Origin: Pseudomonadota bacterium
GTDB lineage: Bacteria > Myxococcota_A > Polyangia > Polyangiales > Polyangiaceae
Reading direction: 5' to 3'
DNA length: 64,000 nt
Assembly: GCA_023431345.1 (NCBI GenBank)
Contig: JAEYWK010000146.1
Coordinates: forward strand, 1-64,000
Made by a program: the position numbers and the translations under genes. The notes below the pieces were generated by a model. That model searched no databases, was not told the origin of the DNA, and worked only from the letters and a program-made list of their open reading frames with translations. Positions 8,827 through 20,479 of this stretch are shown here, piece after piece (positions within the stretch are counted from its first letter, which is position 1; the number at the start of each line of letters is the position of its first letter).

Positions 8827-10086
8827 TCAGCCTTGGGGCTTGAGCGTCGCGAGGGAGGGGCCGACTTGGCGCGACAGCTCGGCCTCCGCGCTGGAGCCGA
8901 GGGCCGCGCCGGCGCTGAAGAGCGCGAAGGCCACGTACTCGTGGAGCATTTGCTTCAGGACGTTGTCGGGGTGCGCGCCGCCCGCCACGAGGTGCGCGTT
9001 GGCAGCCACGGCTTCGGCGTCGAACGCGCCCGTGGCGTCGGGGCCGGCGCCGCGGAACAAGATGTCGTAAACGCCAGCTCCGACCGCGAACGACGCCAGC
9101 CCGGAGCGAACCTCGTCCACGCGACCGCCGCTCTCGGCGGCGCGGTAGATGGCGGTGAGCGCGCCGTTGGCGGCCGCCACCAGCGCCGTCGGGCCGCCTG
9201 CCGCGCGCGGAGGGTGGATGCTCGCGTGCCCGGATTGGACCAGGCCGTACACCTGTTTGGTGATCTCGAACTCACCGAGCCCGGAGCTGCGTCCAATTTC
9301 GCCGACGCTGCGCCGCCCGTCGATGGCCGCGTACGCGATGCGAAATTCTTCGTCCGGCGCGCCTCGACCGTCGTGCTTCACCGGCACGTGCTCGGCCGAC
9401 GGGATCTTCAGCCGGAAGTAGCGCATCTCGTCGAGGCGGGTGACCCCGTCCATCAAGAGCGCGTTGGCGCTCACCGTGTGTCGCAGCGCCAGGCGCCCTT
9501 CGTCGAAGCCTTCGAGAAAGAAGAAGGTGCCGTCGGCCACCGTGAGCGTCGCGAACACGATCTCGTCGACTTGCTTCGAGATGTACTTGTACATCTCGTC
9601 TTGCTTCATCACACCGAGCTCGATGGCCGCTTCGCCGAAGCGCTTGCCGCTCTTCACGACGTCCATCACGCGATCTCGCGTCTCCGCGTCGATCACGCCG
9701 TAGCGATAGAGCACCGAGCCCAAGCGCTCGCTTTCGACGTTGGTGATGGCGCCGACGACGCTGCCTTGGTCGAAGAACACCGAGCGCGAGTCTTCGCCGT
9801 CGAGCACCACCAGCTCGCCTCGCCAACCGGCCTGACCGAGCAGGGCCAGGACGTCGCACAGCGCTCCGGGCGCCGTCACCTCACCCGCCAGCCGCACGAT
9901 CGCGCCGTCGTCGGCGTCGCGCCGCCCATCTTCACCCGTGTAGCGCATGAACACGACGTGGTCGGGTGACGGCAACACGCGGTACGCCCCTGCCCGCGCG
10001 CGCAAGCGCTGGCTCGCCACCGTCCCGATCGGATGCGCTTCACCCCGACTATCGATGCGCACCAACTCGGATTTTCCGTCACGCAT
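8827..10086 (-). CDS. PATAN-type (DUF4388) regulatory protein
   Basis: 419 aa from the ATG at 10086. Residues about 75-200 match the PATAN/DUF4388 pattern: GALCDVLALLGQAGWRGELVV, then VFFDQGSVVGAITN and LGSVLYRYGVIDAETRD. These domains occur with GTPases, response regulators and motility regulators in myxobacteria and other deltaproteobacterial lineages. A winged-helix-like segment follows at about 245-300 (DGRRSVGEIGRSSGLGEFEITK), then an Ala-rich helical C-terminal region. It has no signal peptide or membrane segment, so it is cytoplasmic. Its partner is unknown; the nearest genes are tRNA-Lys and dnaE, neither obviously related. Confidence 0.75.
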   Translation of the reverse strand: MRDGKSELVRIDSRGEAHPIGTVASQRLRARAGAYRVLPSPDHVVFMRYTGEDGRRDADDGAIVRLAGEVTAPGALCDVLALLGQAGWRGELVVLDGEDSRSVFFDQGSVVGAITNVESERLGSVLYRYGVIDAETRDRVMDVVKSGKRFGEAAIELGVMKQDEMYKYISKQVDEIVFATLTVADGTFFFLEGFDEGRLALRHTVSANALLMDGVTRLDEMRYFRLKIPSAEHVPVKHDGRGAPDEEFRIAYAAIDGRRSVGEIGRSSGLGEFEITKQVYGLVQSGHASIHPPRAAGGPTALVAAANGALTAIYRAAESGGRVDEVRSGLASFAVGAGVYDILFRGAGPDATGAFDAEAVAANAHLVAGGAHPDNVLKQMLHEYVAFALFSAGAALGSSAEAELSRQVGPSLATLKPQG

Positions 10087-10146
10087 GGGCCCGGAAAGCT
10101 TAACACGTCGCCCGCGTATCGCCTCGGGCCCCGCTCGCGGCCCGAC

Positions 10147-13704
<3,558 letters not shown>

Positions 13705-14014
13705 GGGGCTCCCGGGCTTACCACGGGAACCTGAGGCACCCGCCGAGAGAGAAAGCAGGAAGGGGGGGAGGGTGGAAGCAAACCCCGAGGTTTCGCGCAA
13801 AACGCACGAAATTTGCGACCTTCCCTACTGCCACCCTTCCTGTTGATTCTCTCCGCCCGAAACCGGCCCATCGGCCGTTGAAGCGGGATGCAGGGTCGTA
13901 CGTCGATCGAGGTGACCGCTTCGCTTGCGCCGCGGCCAAAACTTGGACTAGCTCACGGATCACGGGATCCGCCCTCGCCGACTGCTTCGGCGAGCTCCCG
14001 CCGAGGTACTTCAT
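13705..14014. other. Divergent intergenic region between dnaE and the OmpA operon
   Basis: 310 nt without a supported gene. It must hold the promoters of dnaE (reverse) and of the forward OmpA operon. It has a patch of lower GC (around 13790-13850) suited to a promoter for dnaE. A loose TTGCGC at about 13924 followed by ACTAGC is the best forward candidate I can see, but neither match is strong. No terminator or repeat was noticed. Confidence 0.35.
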
Positions 14015-14677
14015 ATGCTCCAACGCTCTCGTTTCTTGGCCGTCATGCTGGGTGTGGCGATCGCCGTGCCCGCCGCCGTCGGCTGCCAGGCTTCCGCTTC
14101 TTTCAAGGCCGGTGGCGAGGAGGCCAAAGCGCCGCCGCCCCCTCCCCCCCCGCCGCCGCCGGCGACCACCGCAGAGCCGGCGCCCGCGCCCGCGGCCACA
14201 CCGACCACGACCACGACCGCGACCCCGGCGCCTTCGGCCAGCACCGACCCCAACGCCAAGCCGGTGTTGAAGAAGGATCGCCTCGAGCTCCCGAGCCAGA
14301 TCGTGTTCGAGAACGGCAAGGCCATCTTGCTGCCCGAGAGCGAGGCCGCGCTCAATCAGCTCACGCAGTACCTGACCGAGACGCCGCGGGTCACGAAGCT
14401 GCGCATCGAAGGGCACACCGACAACGTCGGCTCGCCGGAGGCGAACGAGCTGCTGTCGGGTCAGCGCGCGCTCGCCGTCAAAGCCGCGCTGGTGGCCAAG
14501 GGCATCGCGAAGGAGCGGCTGCTCGCGGTGGGGTTCGGTCAGGCCAAGCCGATCGCGGACAACACGACCGACGAGGGCAAGGCCAAGAACCGCCGCACCG
14601 AGTTTCACGTCGCCGAGCTGAGCGGGAAGAAGTATTTGGGGCTCGATCCGACGGGTGGCGGTAAAGTCTTCGAGTGA
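14015..14677 (+). CDS. OmpA-family lipoprotein
   Basis: 220 aa. The lipoprotein leader MLQRSRFLAVMLGVAIAVP ends at AAVGC (Cys24). A Pro/Ala/Thr linker of about 55 residues includes a run of ten prolines. The OmpA/Pal C-terminal peptidoglycan-binding domain lies at about 90-210: QIVFENGKAILLPES, LRIEGHTDNVGS, then QRALAVKAALVAKGIAKERL and NRRTEFHV. The Asp and Arg that bind diaminopimelate are present (TDN; NRRTEF). It tethers the envelope to peptidoglycan. It is the first gene of an operon, overlapping the cytochrome gene by 4 nt. Confidence 0.92.
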   Translation: MLQRSRFLAVMLGVAIAVPAAVGCQASASFKAGGEEAKAPPPPPPPPPPATTAEPAPAPAATPTTTTTATPAPSASTDPNAKPVLKKDRLELPSQIVFENGKAILLPESEAALNQLTQYLTETPRVTKLRIEGHTDNVGSPEANELLSGQRALAVKAALVAKGIAKERLLAVGFGQAKPIADNTTDEGKAKNRRTEFHVAELSGKKYLGLDPTGGGKVFE

Positions 14678-15399
14678 TTACGTCTTCGTCTCTGTTTTCG
14701 CGCGCCAGCTCCGAGCGGATCTGGCGCGCGCTTGCGTTTTTGGGCGTCGTCTCGCTGCTCGGCGGCTGCAATGAGCGCCCTGCCGATCTGCGCGAGTGGA
14801 AGGTCACCGATCACGATCACACCGAGGGTCCGAGCAGCGGCCAGGTGCAGGTCGATCCCAACGCCTCGGCGACGCCGGCGGTTCCCGGGTTGGAGGACGT
14901 GACCATCGTTGCTTGGCAGCAAAACTGCACGCAGTGCCACGGACAGCTCGGACGCGGGGATGGCCCGCGCGGCCCGATGGTGAAGGCCACGAACCTGTCC
15001 GATCCGGCGTGGCAGGCCACCGCGACGGACGAGCAAATGGCGCGCGTCATCAAGGAAGGCAAAGGCGCGATGCCGCCCTTCAACCTGCCCGATGGCACGA
15101 TCGCCAACTTGGTCAAGCTCGTCCGCATGATGAACGCGGCGCGACTCGGCCCGCCCGGCGCCAGCGCGCCCGCAGCCAGCGGCGCAGGCGGTATGCCAGC
15201 AGCCAGCGCGCCCGCAGCCAGCGCCGCTGCCGCAGCCAGCGCCGCTGCCGCAGCCAGCGCGCCCCACGCCTCAGGTCATGCGCCGCCCACGGCGAGCGGC
15301 GCGCGTTCGGCAGCGGCGCCTCCCGCCGCGGCACCTCCCGCCGCGGCACCTCCCGCCGCGCCCCAGCCGCCAGCCTCCCCAACCCTGAGCGCGCCCTGA
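14674..15399 (+). CDS. Mono-haem cytochrome c lipoprotein with Ala/Pro tail
   Basis: 241 aa from a GTG that overlaps the OmpA stop (GTGA). The leader ends in a lipobox (LLGGC). The haem-c motif CTQCH sits in WQQNCTQCHGQLGRGDG, and the likely axial Met is in GAMPPFNLPDG, as in class I cytochromes c. The last 90 residues are Ala/Ser/Pro repeats (APAAS, AAAPPA units). Such proteins carry one electron in the periplasm, anchored to a membrane. Its place between an OmpA lipoprotein and a small anchored protein suggests an outer-membrane-associated electron carrier, but the partner is not visible. Confidence 0.88.
   Translation: MITSSSLFSRASSERIWRALAFLGVVSLLGGCNERPADLREWKVTDHDHTEGPSSGQVQVDPNASATPAVPGLEDVTIVAWQQNCTQCHGQLGRGDGPRGPMVKATNLSDPAWQATATDEQMARVIKEGKGAMPPFNLPDGTIANLVKLVRMMNAARLGPPGASAPAASGAGGMPAASAPAASAAAAASAAAAASAPHASGHAPPTASGARSAAAPPAAAPPAAAPPAAPQPPASPTLSAP
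15178..15360 (+). repeat. In-frame Ala/Ser/Pro codon repeats in the cytochrome c tail
   Basis: Tandem units such as gccagcgcgcccgca, gccgctgccgcagccagc and cctcccgccgcggca repeat several times and encode APAAS, AAAAS and AAAPP blocks. They stay in frame, so they extend a flexible tail rather than break the gene. Confidence 0.7.
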
Positions 15400-15412
15400 G
15401 CGCTCGCGGGCC

Positions 15413-15817
15413 GTGAACCCGAAACTCAAACAGGTGCTGGCGCGCGTGGTGCTCGTGGGCGGGATCGCGCTCGTGGCCTCGGTGGTCGCCAAGGGTGCGC
15501 CTCACCCGCAAACATTGGTGGTGCGCTTGGGCGACACGGAAGCTCGGCGCCTTTCGGGCGTGATCACGCGTGTGGGTGATAGCGAGCCAACAGCAGGATT
15601 TTCCCAGGATTTTCCGGGGGGCTCACCGCGCTTCGTGCGGCATCGCTTCTCCGCGCCTGACGACACCTACATCGTAGTCATCACGCTATCTCCGCCCGCA
15701 CCCACCGCGCTGACGGACGCTTCCGAGGCGTCGTCGCCGGCCCCCATTCCGGCCGAGACAACCTTTGAGCGACAGGTTAGCCTGGTGGGTGGCGAAGTGA
15801 TCGTCTCGCCGGATTGA
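15413..15817 (+). CDS. Small membrane-anchored protein of unknown function
   Basis: 134 aa from a GTG 13 nt after the cytochrome stop. An N-terminal signal-anchor (KQVLARVVLVGGIALVASVV) is followed by a beta-rich segment (about 30-95; TLVVRLGDTEARRLSGVITR, RFVRHRFSAPDDTYIVVITL) and a Pro/Ser-rich end. It lies in an operon and overlaps the regulator gene by 4 nt (TTGA). I do not recognise the family. The beta-rich part resembles domains found in regulator-partner proteins, but no function can be assigned. Confidence 0.6.
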   Translation: MNPKLKQVLARVVLVGGIALVASVVAKGAPHPQTLVVRLGDTEARRLSGVITRVGDSEPTAGFSQDFPGGSPRFVRHRFSAPDDTYIVVITLSPPAPTALTDASEASSPAPIPAETTFERQVSLVGGEVIVSPD

Positions 15818-17202
15818 ATGCTCACGTGACCCAGCCTTCTCCGCACCCGGATATCGCGACCAGGGCCCAACCGTTGGGAGACGGACTCCCCGAAGAGCTG
15901 ATGGTGGTCGTCCTCACAGGCGGCGCTCGCGGCAAACGAGTCAAAATGGGACAGAGAGTACGCGTCGGCAAAAGCCAGGACAACGACCTGGTGCTGCCCG
16001 ACGACACCGTATCTCGACACCACTGTGAGCTCGAGCGCACCAAAGGCGGCATCTTGGTGCGCGACCTCGGCTCCACGAACCACACGCGCGTCGGTCGCAC
16101 GGCCATCCGTGAGGCGCTGATCGATCCGGGCGCCACGCTCACCGTTGGCAGCGTCGAGCTCGTCGTGCGCAGTGATCCGAACCGCGCGCAGATTTTGCCC
16201 AGTGAGGCGCCGTATTTCGGCGACGTGCTCGGTCCGAGCCTGGCCATGCGCAGCATCTTCGGTGTGCTCGAGCGCATCGCGCCAACCGACGCTTCGGTGC
16301 TGATAGAAGGAGAAACCGGCACCGGCAAGGACATGCTGGCTCGCGCGATTCACCAGCAGAGCCACCGAAAAGAGCAGCCGTTCGTCGTCGTCGACTGCGG
16401 CGCGGTCAGCTACAACTTGATCGAGAGCGAGCTGTTCGGCCACGAGCGCGGCGCGTTCACCGGCGCCGTAGCGACACGCCAAGGCGCCTTCGAGCTCGCC
16501 GGCCGCGGCACCGTGTTTCTGGACGAAGTCGGTGAGCTGCCCATCGACGTGCAGCCCAAGCTGCTGCGCGTGCTCGAGTCAGGCGAGTTTCGGCGCGTCG
16601 GCGGCAACAAGACCTTGCGCGCGGAAGCGCGCATCATCGCCGCCACCAAGCGCAACCTCAAAGACGAGGTGGAGCGCGGCAAGTTCCGCGAAGATCTGTA
16701 TTTCCGTCTGTCGGTCGTGCCGATCACGGTGCCGCCGCTGCGCACGCGTCGCGAGGACGTGCCGGCGCTGGTCGAGCGGTTCCTCGAGGTCGCCAAGAAG
16801 CGGGACCCAGCCGCTAGCGTCTCGCTCAGCCGGGAGACGGTGGCGGCGCTGTCCGCCCACGATTGGCCGGGCAACGTGCGTGAGCTGCGCAACGTGCTCG
16901 ATCGCGCCATCTACATCGCCACCGCCGGCGGTGACCGCGAGGTGCGCCTGCTCGACCTGCCCGTCTCCGCCTCGCCGAGCGGCCCCGGTTCGGCCCGCGA
17001 GCCCATCAGCGAGTTCTCGGCGACCAAGAGCTACCGCGAGATTCGCACCGACTTCGAGGCCGAGTTCGAGCGCCGCTACGTGTCGTGGCTACTCGACCGC
17101 CACGCGGGCAACATCTCCGCCGCCGCCCGCGAGGCCAAGATGGACCGCAAGCACCTCTACGACCTCGCCCGCAAGCACGGCCTCCGCGGCGACCGCGGCT
17201 AG
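15814..17202 (+). CDS. FHA-domain sigma-54-dependent transcriptional activator
   Basis: 462 aa; the TTG start overlaps the previous stop (an in-frame GTG at 15826 is an alternative). An FHA domain at about 45-120 (VRVGKSQDNDLVLPDDTVSR, RDLGSTNHTRVG) reads phospho-threonine. The AAA+ sigma-54 domain at about 130-370 has Walker A GETGTGKD, the GAFTGA loop (ERGAFTGAV), Walker B TVFLDEVGEL, the arginine-finger region and WPGNVRELRN. A Fis-type HTH ends the protein (NISAAAREAKMDRKHLYDLA). FHA instead of a receiver implies control by Ser/Thr kinases, as in myxobacterial enhancer-binding proteins. Its operon with envelope genes suggests it responds to, or controls, envelope redox or stress. Confidence 0.93.
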   Translation: MNAHVTQPSPHPDIATRAQPLGDGLPEELMVVVLTGGARGKRVKMGQRVRVGKSQDNDLVLPDDTVSRHHCELERTKGGILVRDLGSTNHTRVGRTAIREALIDPGATLTVGSVELVVRSDPNRAQILPSEAPYFGDVLGPSLAMRSIFGVLERIAPTDASVLIEGETGTGKDMLARAIHQQSHRKEQPFVVVDCGAVSYNLIESELFGHERGAFTGAVATRQGAFELAGRGTVFLDEVGELPIDVQPKLLRVLESGEFRRVGGNKTLRAEARIIAATKRNLKDEVERGKFREDLYFRLSVVPITVPPLRTRREDVPALVERFLEVAKKRDPAASVSLSRETVAALSAHDWPGNVRELRNVLDRAIYIATAGGDREVRLLDLPVSASPSGPGSAREPISEFSATKSYREIRTDFEAEFERRYVSWLLDRHAGNISAAAREAKMDRKHLYDLARKHGLRGDRG

Positions 17203-17209
17203 GCTGCTC

Positions 17210-18448
17210 TCAGAACGTGCCCCGGAAACCCAGGGAGCCGATCAGGCTCAGGGTATCGTCGGGCTTCACGCCGCCCCAAGTGAACTCGTGGAGCTCGGTC
17301 TTCATCAAGTCGAAGCTGAGCGACGACTCGAAGCTCAACAGCACGAAGGCGAGGCGCTTGTTCGGCTCGCCTTCTTCCTTGAAGACGATGCGGCCCCCCA
17401 GCAGGTAGCTCGTCAGCGGTGATAGCTCGCGATCGCCCGTCCAGTATTGGCCGCGGGGGCCGTCGGTCGGCTCGCCGCCGGTGTAGTCGTCGCTCCAGAA
17501 CAGCGCCTCGGTTTGCGTGTAGAAGCGACCGCGCACGAGCAGCCTGAGCTCGGGCAAGAGGTAACGTTCGGCTTCGACCTCGTAGGTCTGGCCCAAGATG
17601 TCCCACGTGTCGCGGTACAAGCGCGCGCCCGCCGTCAGCGCCGTCCCGATCGGCTTGACGTAGTACTTGCCGCGCAGCGCGGCCGCCATGCGCAAGCGGT
17701 TGTCGGGGTGGTTCTCGAGGGCCTGATCGCCGGCGGGAGCGATCACCACGGCGCGGTACGGGTTTTCGAGGAAGCCGTGCTGCAGCGAGCCGTACAGCAC
17801 GAGCTGCGTCGCGAGCACGGGCGTCCAAGCTTGCGTCCAGCTCACCTGGAAGTTGTCGAGGTCGACCTTGCGTGTCGTCCTCTCGTTCGCCTCCGTGAAG
17901 CAGCCATCCGAGCTGTCGAGCGGCGACCTGACCGAGGGCGCGTCGGCGGCGGCGAAGGCGGTCGTGCACACCCGGTCGAAGCCTCGCCCGTACGCCAGGG
18001 AAAGCTCCGTATTCTTCTGAAAAAAATTCGTACCCGCGGCGATCGCGAAGGCGTTCGAGCGGTAGTCGGCCTCGGTGCCGAACGTGTAGGTCGCGCTCAG
18101 GGTGGTGGTCTCGCGCGTGAGGCCAAAGCCGCCGGACACCTGATGACGCGTGTCTTTGAAATCGGTGGCGCCGCTCACGATGTCGACGGGGCTCAAGCGA
18201 CCGCCCTTGAGCGATTCCGTAGCGCCGGAGACGATGTCAGCGTCGTAGCCCGCGTGCACCTGTAGCCAATCGGTCGGGGCGACTTGCAGCGCGGCGCTCG
18301 GGTTGATGACGAGCAAATGGCTCGACCCCGACGGCTCGAACAGCACGGTGGCGCGCGGCGCGAGCTCCGCGACTTGCGCGCGCCCCCCCTGCGCCGCGAG
18401 CAGCGCGCTGAGACCGAGGCTCGTCGCGAGCAGGCGCTTCAATTGCAA
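17210..18448 (-). CDS. DUF3570-like outer-membrane protein
   Basis: 412 aa from TTG 18448 (a second TTG at 18442 overlaps the upstream stop as TTGA and would also work). A signal peptide (LLATSLGLSALLAAQGGRAQ) leads to a barrel-like protein with many aromatic/Gly strands. Segments typical of DUF3570 include the early HAGYDADIVSGAT, and DFKDTRHQVSGGFG followed by a strand starting with TTTLSATYTFG. It is the last gene of a coupled four-gene operon, directly behind DUF4266, its usual partner as far as I recall. DUF3570 function is not established; an outer-membrane role is inferred. It converges on the sigma-54 activator with a 7-nt gap. Confidence 0.78.
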   Translation of the reverse strand: MQLKRLLATSLGLSALLAAQGGRAQVAELAPRATVLFEPSGSSHLLVINPSAALQVAPTDWLQVHAGYDADIVSGATESLKGGRLSPVDIVSGATDFKDTRHQVSGGFGLTRETTTLSATYTFGTEADYRSNAFAIAAGTNFFQKNTELSLAYGRGFDRVCTTAFAAADAPSVRSPLDSSDGCFTEANERTTRKVDLDNFQVSWTQAWTPVLATQLVLYGSLQHGFLENPYRAVVIAPAGDQALENHPDNRLRMAAALRGKYYVKPIGTALTAGARLYRDTWDILGQTYEVEAERYLLPELRLLVRGRFYTQTEALFWSDDYTGGEPTDGPRGQYWTGDRELSPLTSYLLGGRIVFKEEGEPNKRLAFVLLSFESSLSFDLMKTELHEFTWGGVKPDDTLSLIGSLGFRGTF

Positions 18449-18684
18449 CCGCAGCCTCCGCCCTTCACCGAGGTCCCCCCGCTGGAGCCTTCACGGTTCT
18501 CGAGCACGCGCTCGCGCGCGGCCCCATCGCCCGGATCGCTGTCGAACTGCATCGTCGGATCGGCGAGCACCGCGCGCTGCTCGGGCCGAACCGTCACGCA
18601 GCCGGCCGCGCCGAGCCCCAGTGCGGCGAGCAGCAAAGCGATGAGCGCGCGGCAGGCGCGGCCTCGCTCGAGTCGGCAGATCAT
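18439..18684 (-). CDS. DUF4266-like small lipoprotein ending in GCGCN
   Basis: 81 aa. I prefer the ATG at 18684, which has GGAGG six bases upstream, over the ATG at 18696 that overlaps the previous stop. The leader LIALLLAALGLGAAGC gives Cys29 as lipidated. The mature part follows the DUF4266 pattern: VRPEQRAVLADPTMQFDSD, then a Gly/Ser stretch and the C-terminal GGCGCN with two cysteines. The paired C-terminal Cys are a family hallmark and may bind metal or form a thiol pair (inference). It sits immediately before the DUF3570 gene with a stop/start overlap. Confidence 0.8.
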   Translation of the reverse strand: MICRLERGRACRALIALLLAALGLGAAGCVTVRPEQRAVLADPTMQFDSDPGDGAARERVLENREGSSGGTSVKGGGCGCN

Positions 18685-18695
18685 CTTCGCCTCCA

Positions 18696-19448
18696 TCAGA
18701 AGTAGGTCCCGAGCCCAGCCGTGTAGCTCTGGACGTTCTGGTAATCGTCTTCTTCGAACAGCACCATGTTGGCCGCCTCGAGCCGCAGCGACACGCGGAA
18801 GCGCAGGCTGAGCAAGATTCCGCCGCCGGCCCGGGCGTGGAACCATTTGCGCGCGGGTCGCACGAACTCGTCCTTGGGGCTTTCGTACATGCCACCGCAG
18901 CCGATGGTGACGAACGGCGCGATCGCCTTGTCGGGAAGCAAGTTGAGCGTGCCGGCGCCGCCGTAAATGATGCGCCGGCTGTCGTATTGCAGGGCCAGGC
19001 CGACGTACGGCTCGAGCGCGATCGCAGGCGCGATCACCCAGCCCGGACGCAGCTCGACGTAGCCGTCGCCGTCGTAGACGCCCGCCATCATCGCGAACCC
19101 GGCGTTGGCATCTTGCAAGGCGGGCGGGGCGAAGAAGCCGGGCCGCCGCGCGGCCTCCGCCGAGTCGTCCGTAGCCGAGACGGGCTCCACCGTGTCGCCG
19201 AGCACGTACGCGACGCGCCCATCGGGCAGCGTGACCTGCAGCCAGAAGCCAGTCGCCTCCCGCGTCGAGATCACGAACGTCTCGCCGCGCGGCGCTCGGT
19301 GGATCACGCGGTGCGACACGCCAGGGCCCGCGCGCAGCTCCGCTTCCGCCACCACCACGCGCGCGTAGGCGTCGTCGTCATCGCTCGCCGCCTGCGCCAC
19401 GCCCGGCACCCCCCATACACTCACCCCGAGGAGCAGCGCGTACTTCAT
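18696..19448 (-). CDS. SH3b-domain protein with C-terminal barrel-like region
   Basis: 250 aa from the ATG at 19448, which overlaps the upstream stop (ATGA). A signal peptide (MKYALLLGVSVWGVPGVAQA) is followed by a bacterial SH3-like domain at about 28-95 (VVVAEAELRAGPGVSHRVIH, RGETFVISTREATGFWLQV, GRVAYVLGDTVE). The remainder has amphipathic strands with Gly and Tyr (LEPYVGLALQYDSRRIIYGG) ending in TAGLGTYF with a terminal Phe, as in small outer-membrane barrels. The SH3 part may bind peptidoglycan or a partner. Translation is coupled to both neighbours. Confidence 0.72.
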   Translation of the reverse strand: MKYALLLGVSVWGVPGVAQAASDDDDAYARVVVAEAELRAGPGVSHRVIHRAPRGETFVISTREATGFWLQVTLPDGRVAYVLGDTVEPVSATDDSAEAARRPGFFAPPALQDANAGFAMMAGVYDGDGYVELRPGWVIAPAIALEPYVGLALQYDSRRIIYGGAGTLNLLPDKAIAPFVTIGCGGMYESPKDEFVRPARKWFHARAGGGILLSLRFRVSLRLEAANMVLFEEDDYQNVQSYTAGLGTYF

Positions 19449-19948
19449 TGGCTTGCAAACTGCGTTGCCCACTGGCGAATGATCTCCGCTTCCGGGCTAT
19501 TTTCCGCGAATATCCGGCGAGGGTGCTGGGCGTTGCCGATCGGCCGTTGTAAGAGCGCGGCGAGCTTCGGATCGCGCTTCATCCGTGCCTGCGCCGCGGC
19601 GTAGTTCTGCTGCGCGGCGATCGGCGTGGCGGCGCCGGGCTCGAGCGCGCCCGTCTCGCCGCAGCTGTCGGAGACGCGCGGCATGTAGTCGGTGAGGCGA
19701 AACTTCGTCACGCTGAAGTGACAGCCGTTGGCGGGATCGGAGCCAGAGCCCGACCCGCAGCCCTGCTGAAAGAGCATCGGCTCGACGCGGCAGTAGTAAA
19801 ACTGATCGTCGAACGTGACGTCTTCCTGCACGAAGTCGGAGCCCGGATCGACCGACGTGGGCCAAAGGCCTTGGTCACCGCAGCTCGCCGTGAGCAGCAC
19901 GAGGCCCGCGAGCGCGGAGCAAGCGAGCAACAAGGGACGACCCAGCAC
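19445..19948 (-). CDS. Cytochrome-like lipoprotein with unusual C-X11-CH
   Basis: I prefer the GTG at 19948 (167 aa) because it gives a compact lipoprotein leader (MLGRPLLLACSALAGLVLLT, then ASC). The ATG at 20035 in the same frame (196 aa) would put 29 residues before it. The mature part has DDQFYYCRVEPMLFQQGC then GSGSGSDPANGCHFS, that is two Cys 12 positions apart with His following the second, and a C-terminal HPRRIFAENSPEAEIIRQW resembling the end of Myxococcota/Planctomycete cytochrome-like domains. It lacks a standard CXXCH. It is the first gene of the operon with the SH3, DUF4266 and DUF3570 genes. Confidence 0.6.
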   Translation of the reverse strand: MLGRPLLLACSALAGLVLLTASCGDQGLWPTSVDPGSDFVQEDVTFDDQFYYCRVEPMLFQQGCGSGSGSDPANGCHFSVTKFRLTDYMPRVSDSCGETGALEPGAATPIAAQQNYAAAQARMKRDPKLAALLQRPIGNAQHPRRIFAENSPEAEIIRQWATQFASQ

Positions 19949-20267
19949 CTGGCTGACGCTACCAAAACTCGAAACCCAAAAACTGCTCCGCGTGGACTCG
20001 ACTTCTGCACGGCGCGCGGGCCGGTCCTCGTGCACGCCGAATCAGGTGAGCGCGTTGCTCGCAAATACCCACATAAATAACGTCGCGCGTCGATTGGGGC
20101 TTGAACGCCCGAGGCCACCTGACTAACTCTTGCCCCGCTTCGTGCCCTTGTGGCACCTTATCCTACATACACTTACCTCGTTGAATTGGCCTGCCGTGTT
20201 GCGCGGCAGGGCTGTCTCGACCCCCAGACCCGCACTGTCACCCAGTGACTCGTTGGAGCGCCTGAGC
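19949..20267. other. Divergent intergenic region with a 7-bp hairpin
   Basis: About 320 nt if the reverse gene starts at 19948. It includes an AT-richer patch (around 20055-20085, near TAAATA) suited to a reverse promoter, and an inverted repeat CCTGCCG-tgttgcg-CGGCAGG at 20190-20210 about 58 nt before the forward small ORF. The hairpin would lie in the forward leader RNA. No T-run follows, so it is not a normal terminator. Confidence 0.4.
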
Positions 20268-20435
20268 ATGAAGCTTTCCCCGTGGTACCTCGCAGCATCG
20301 ATTCCCGTGGCTCTCTTGGCCGGCGGCCAATTCGGAGCCCAAATCGCCGTCCTCGGGGTCACCATCGGTATCTTCCTCGGCACCTTGGCGCTCGGGCGAC
20401 CGCAAGCCGGCGCAGCCACCACCACGCAACACTGA
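20268..20435 (+). CDS. 55-aa small membrane protein
   Basis: ATG with GGAG nine bases upstream. MKLSPWYLAASIPVALLAGG starts a protein with two hydrophobic stretches (LAASIPVALLAGG; IAVLGVTIGIFLGTLAL) separated by QFGAQ, and a polar tail. Third codon positions are mostly G or C, as in neighbouring genes, which supports real coding. No family recognised. It precedes the TIGR04552-like gene on the same strand. Confidence 0.55.
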   Translation: MKLSPWYLAASIPVALLAGGQFGAQIAVLGVTIGIFLGTLALGRPQAGAATTTQH

Positions 20436-20479
20436 CGGCTACTGACCGCGAACTGCCGCGCTCAGTCGCATCTCGGCCT

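Noticed and set aside
20150..20170. Possible sigma-54 promoter (TGGCAC)
   Set aside because: The -12 part lacks the required GC in a TTGC context at the right distance.
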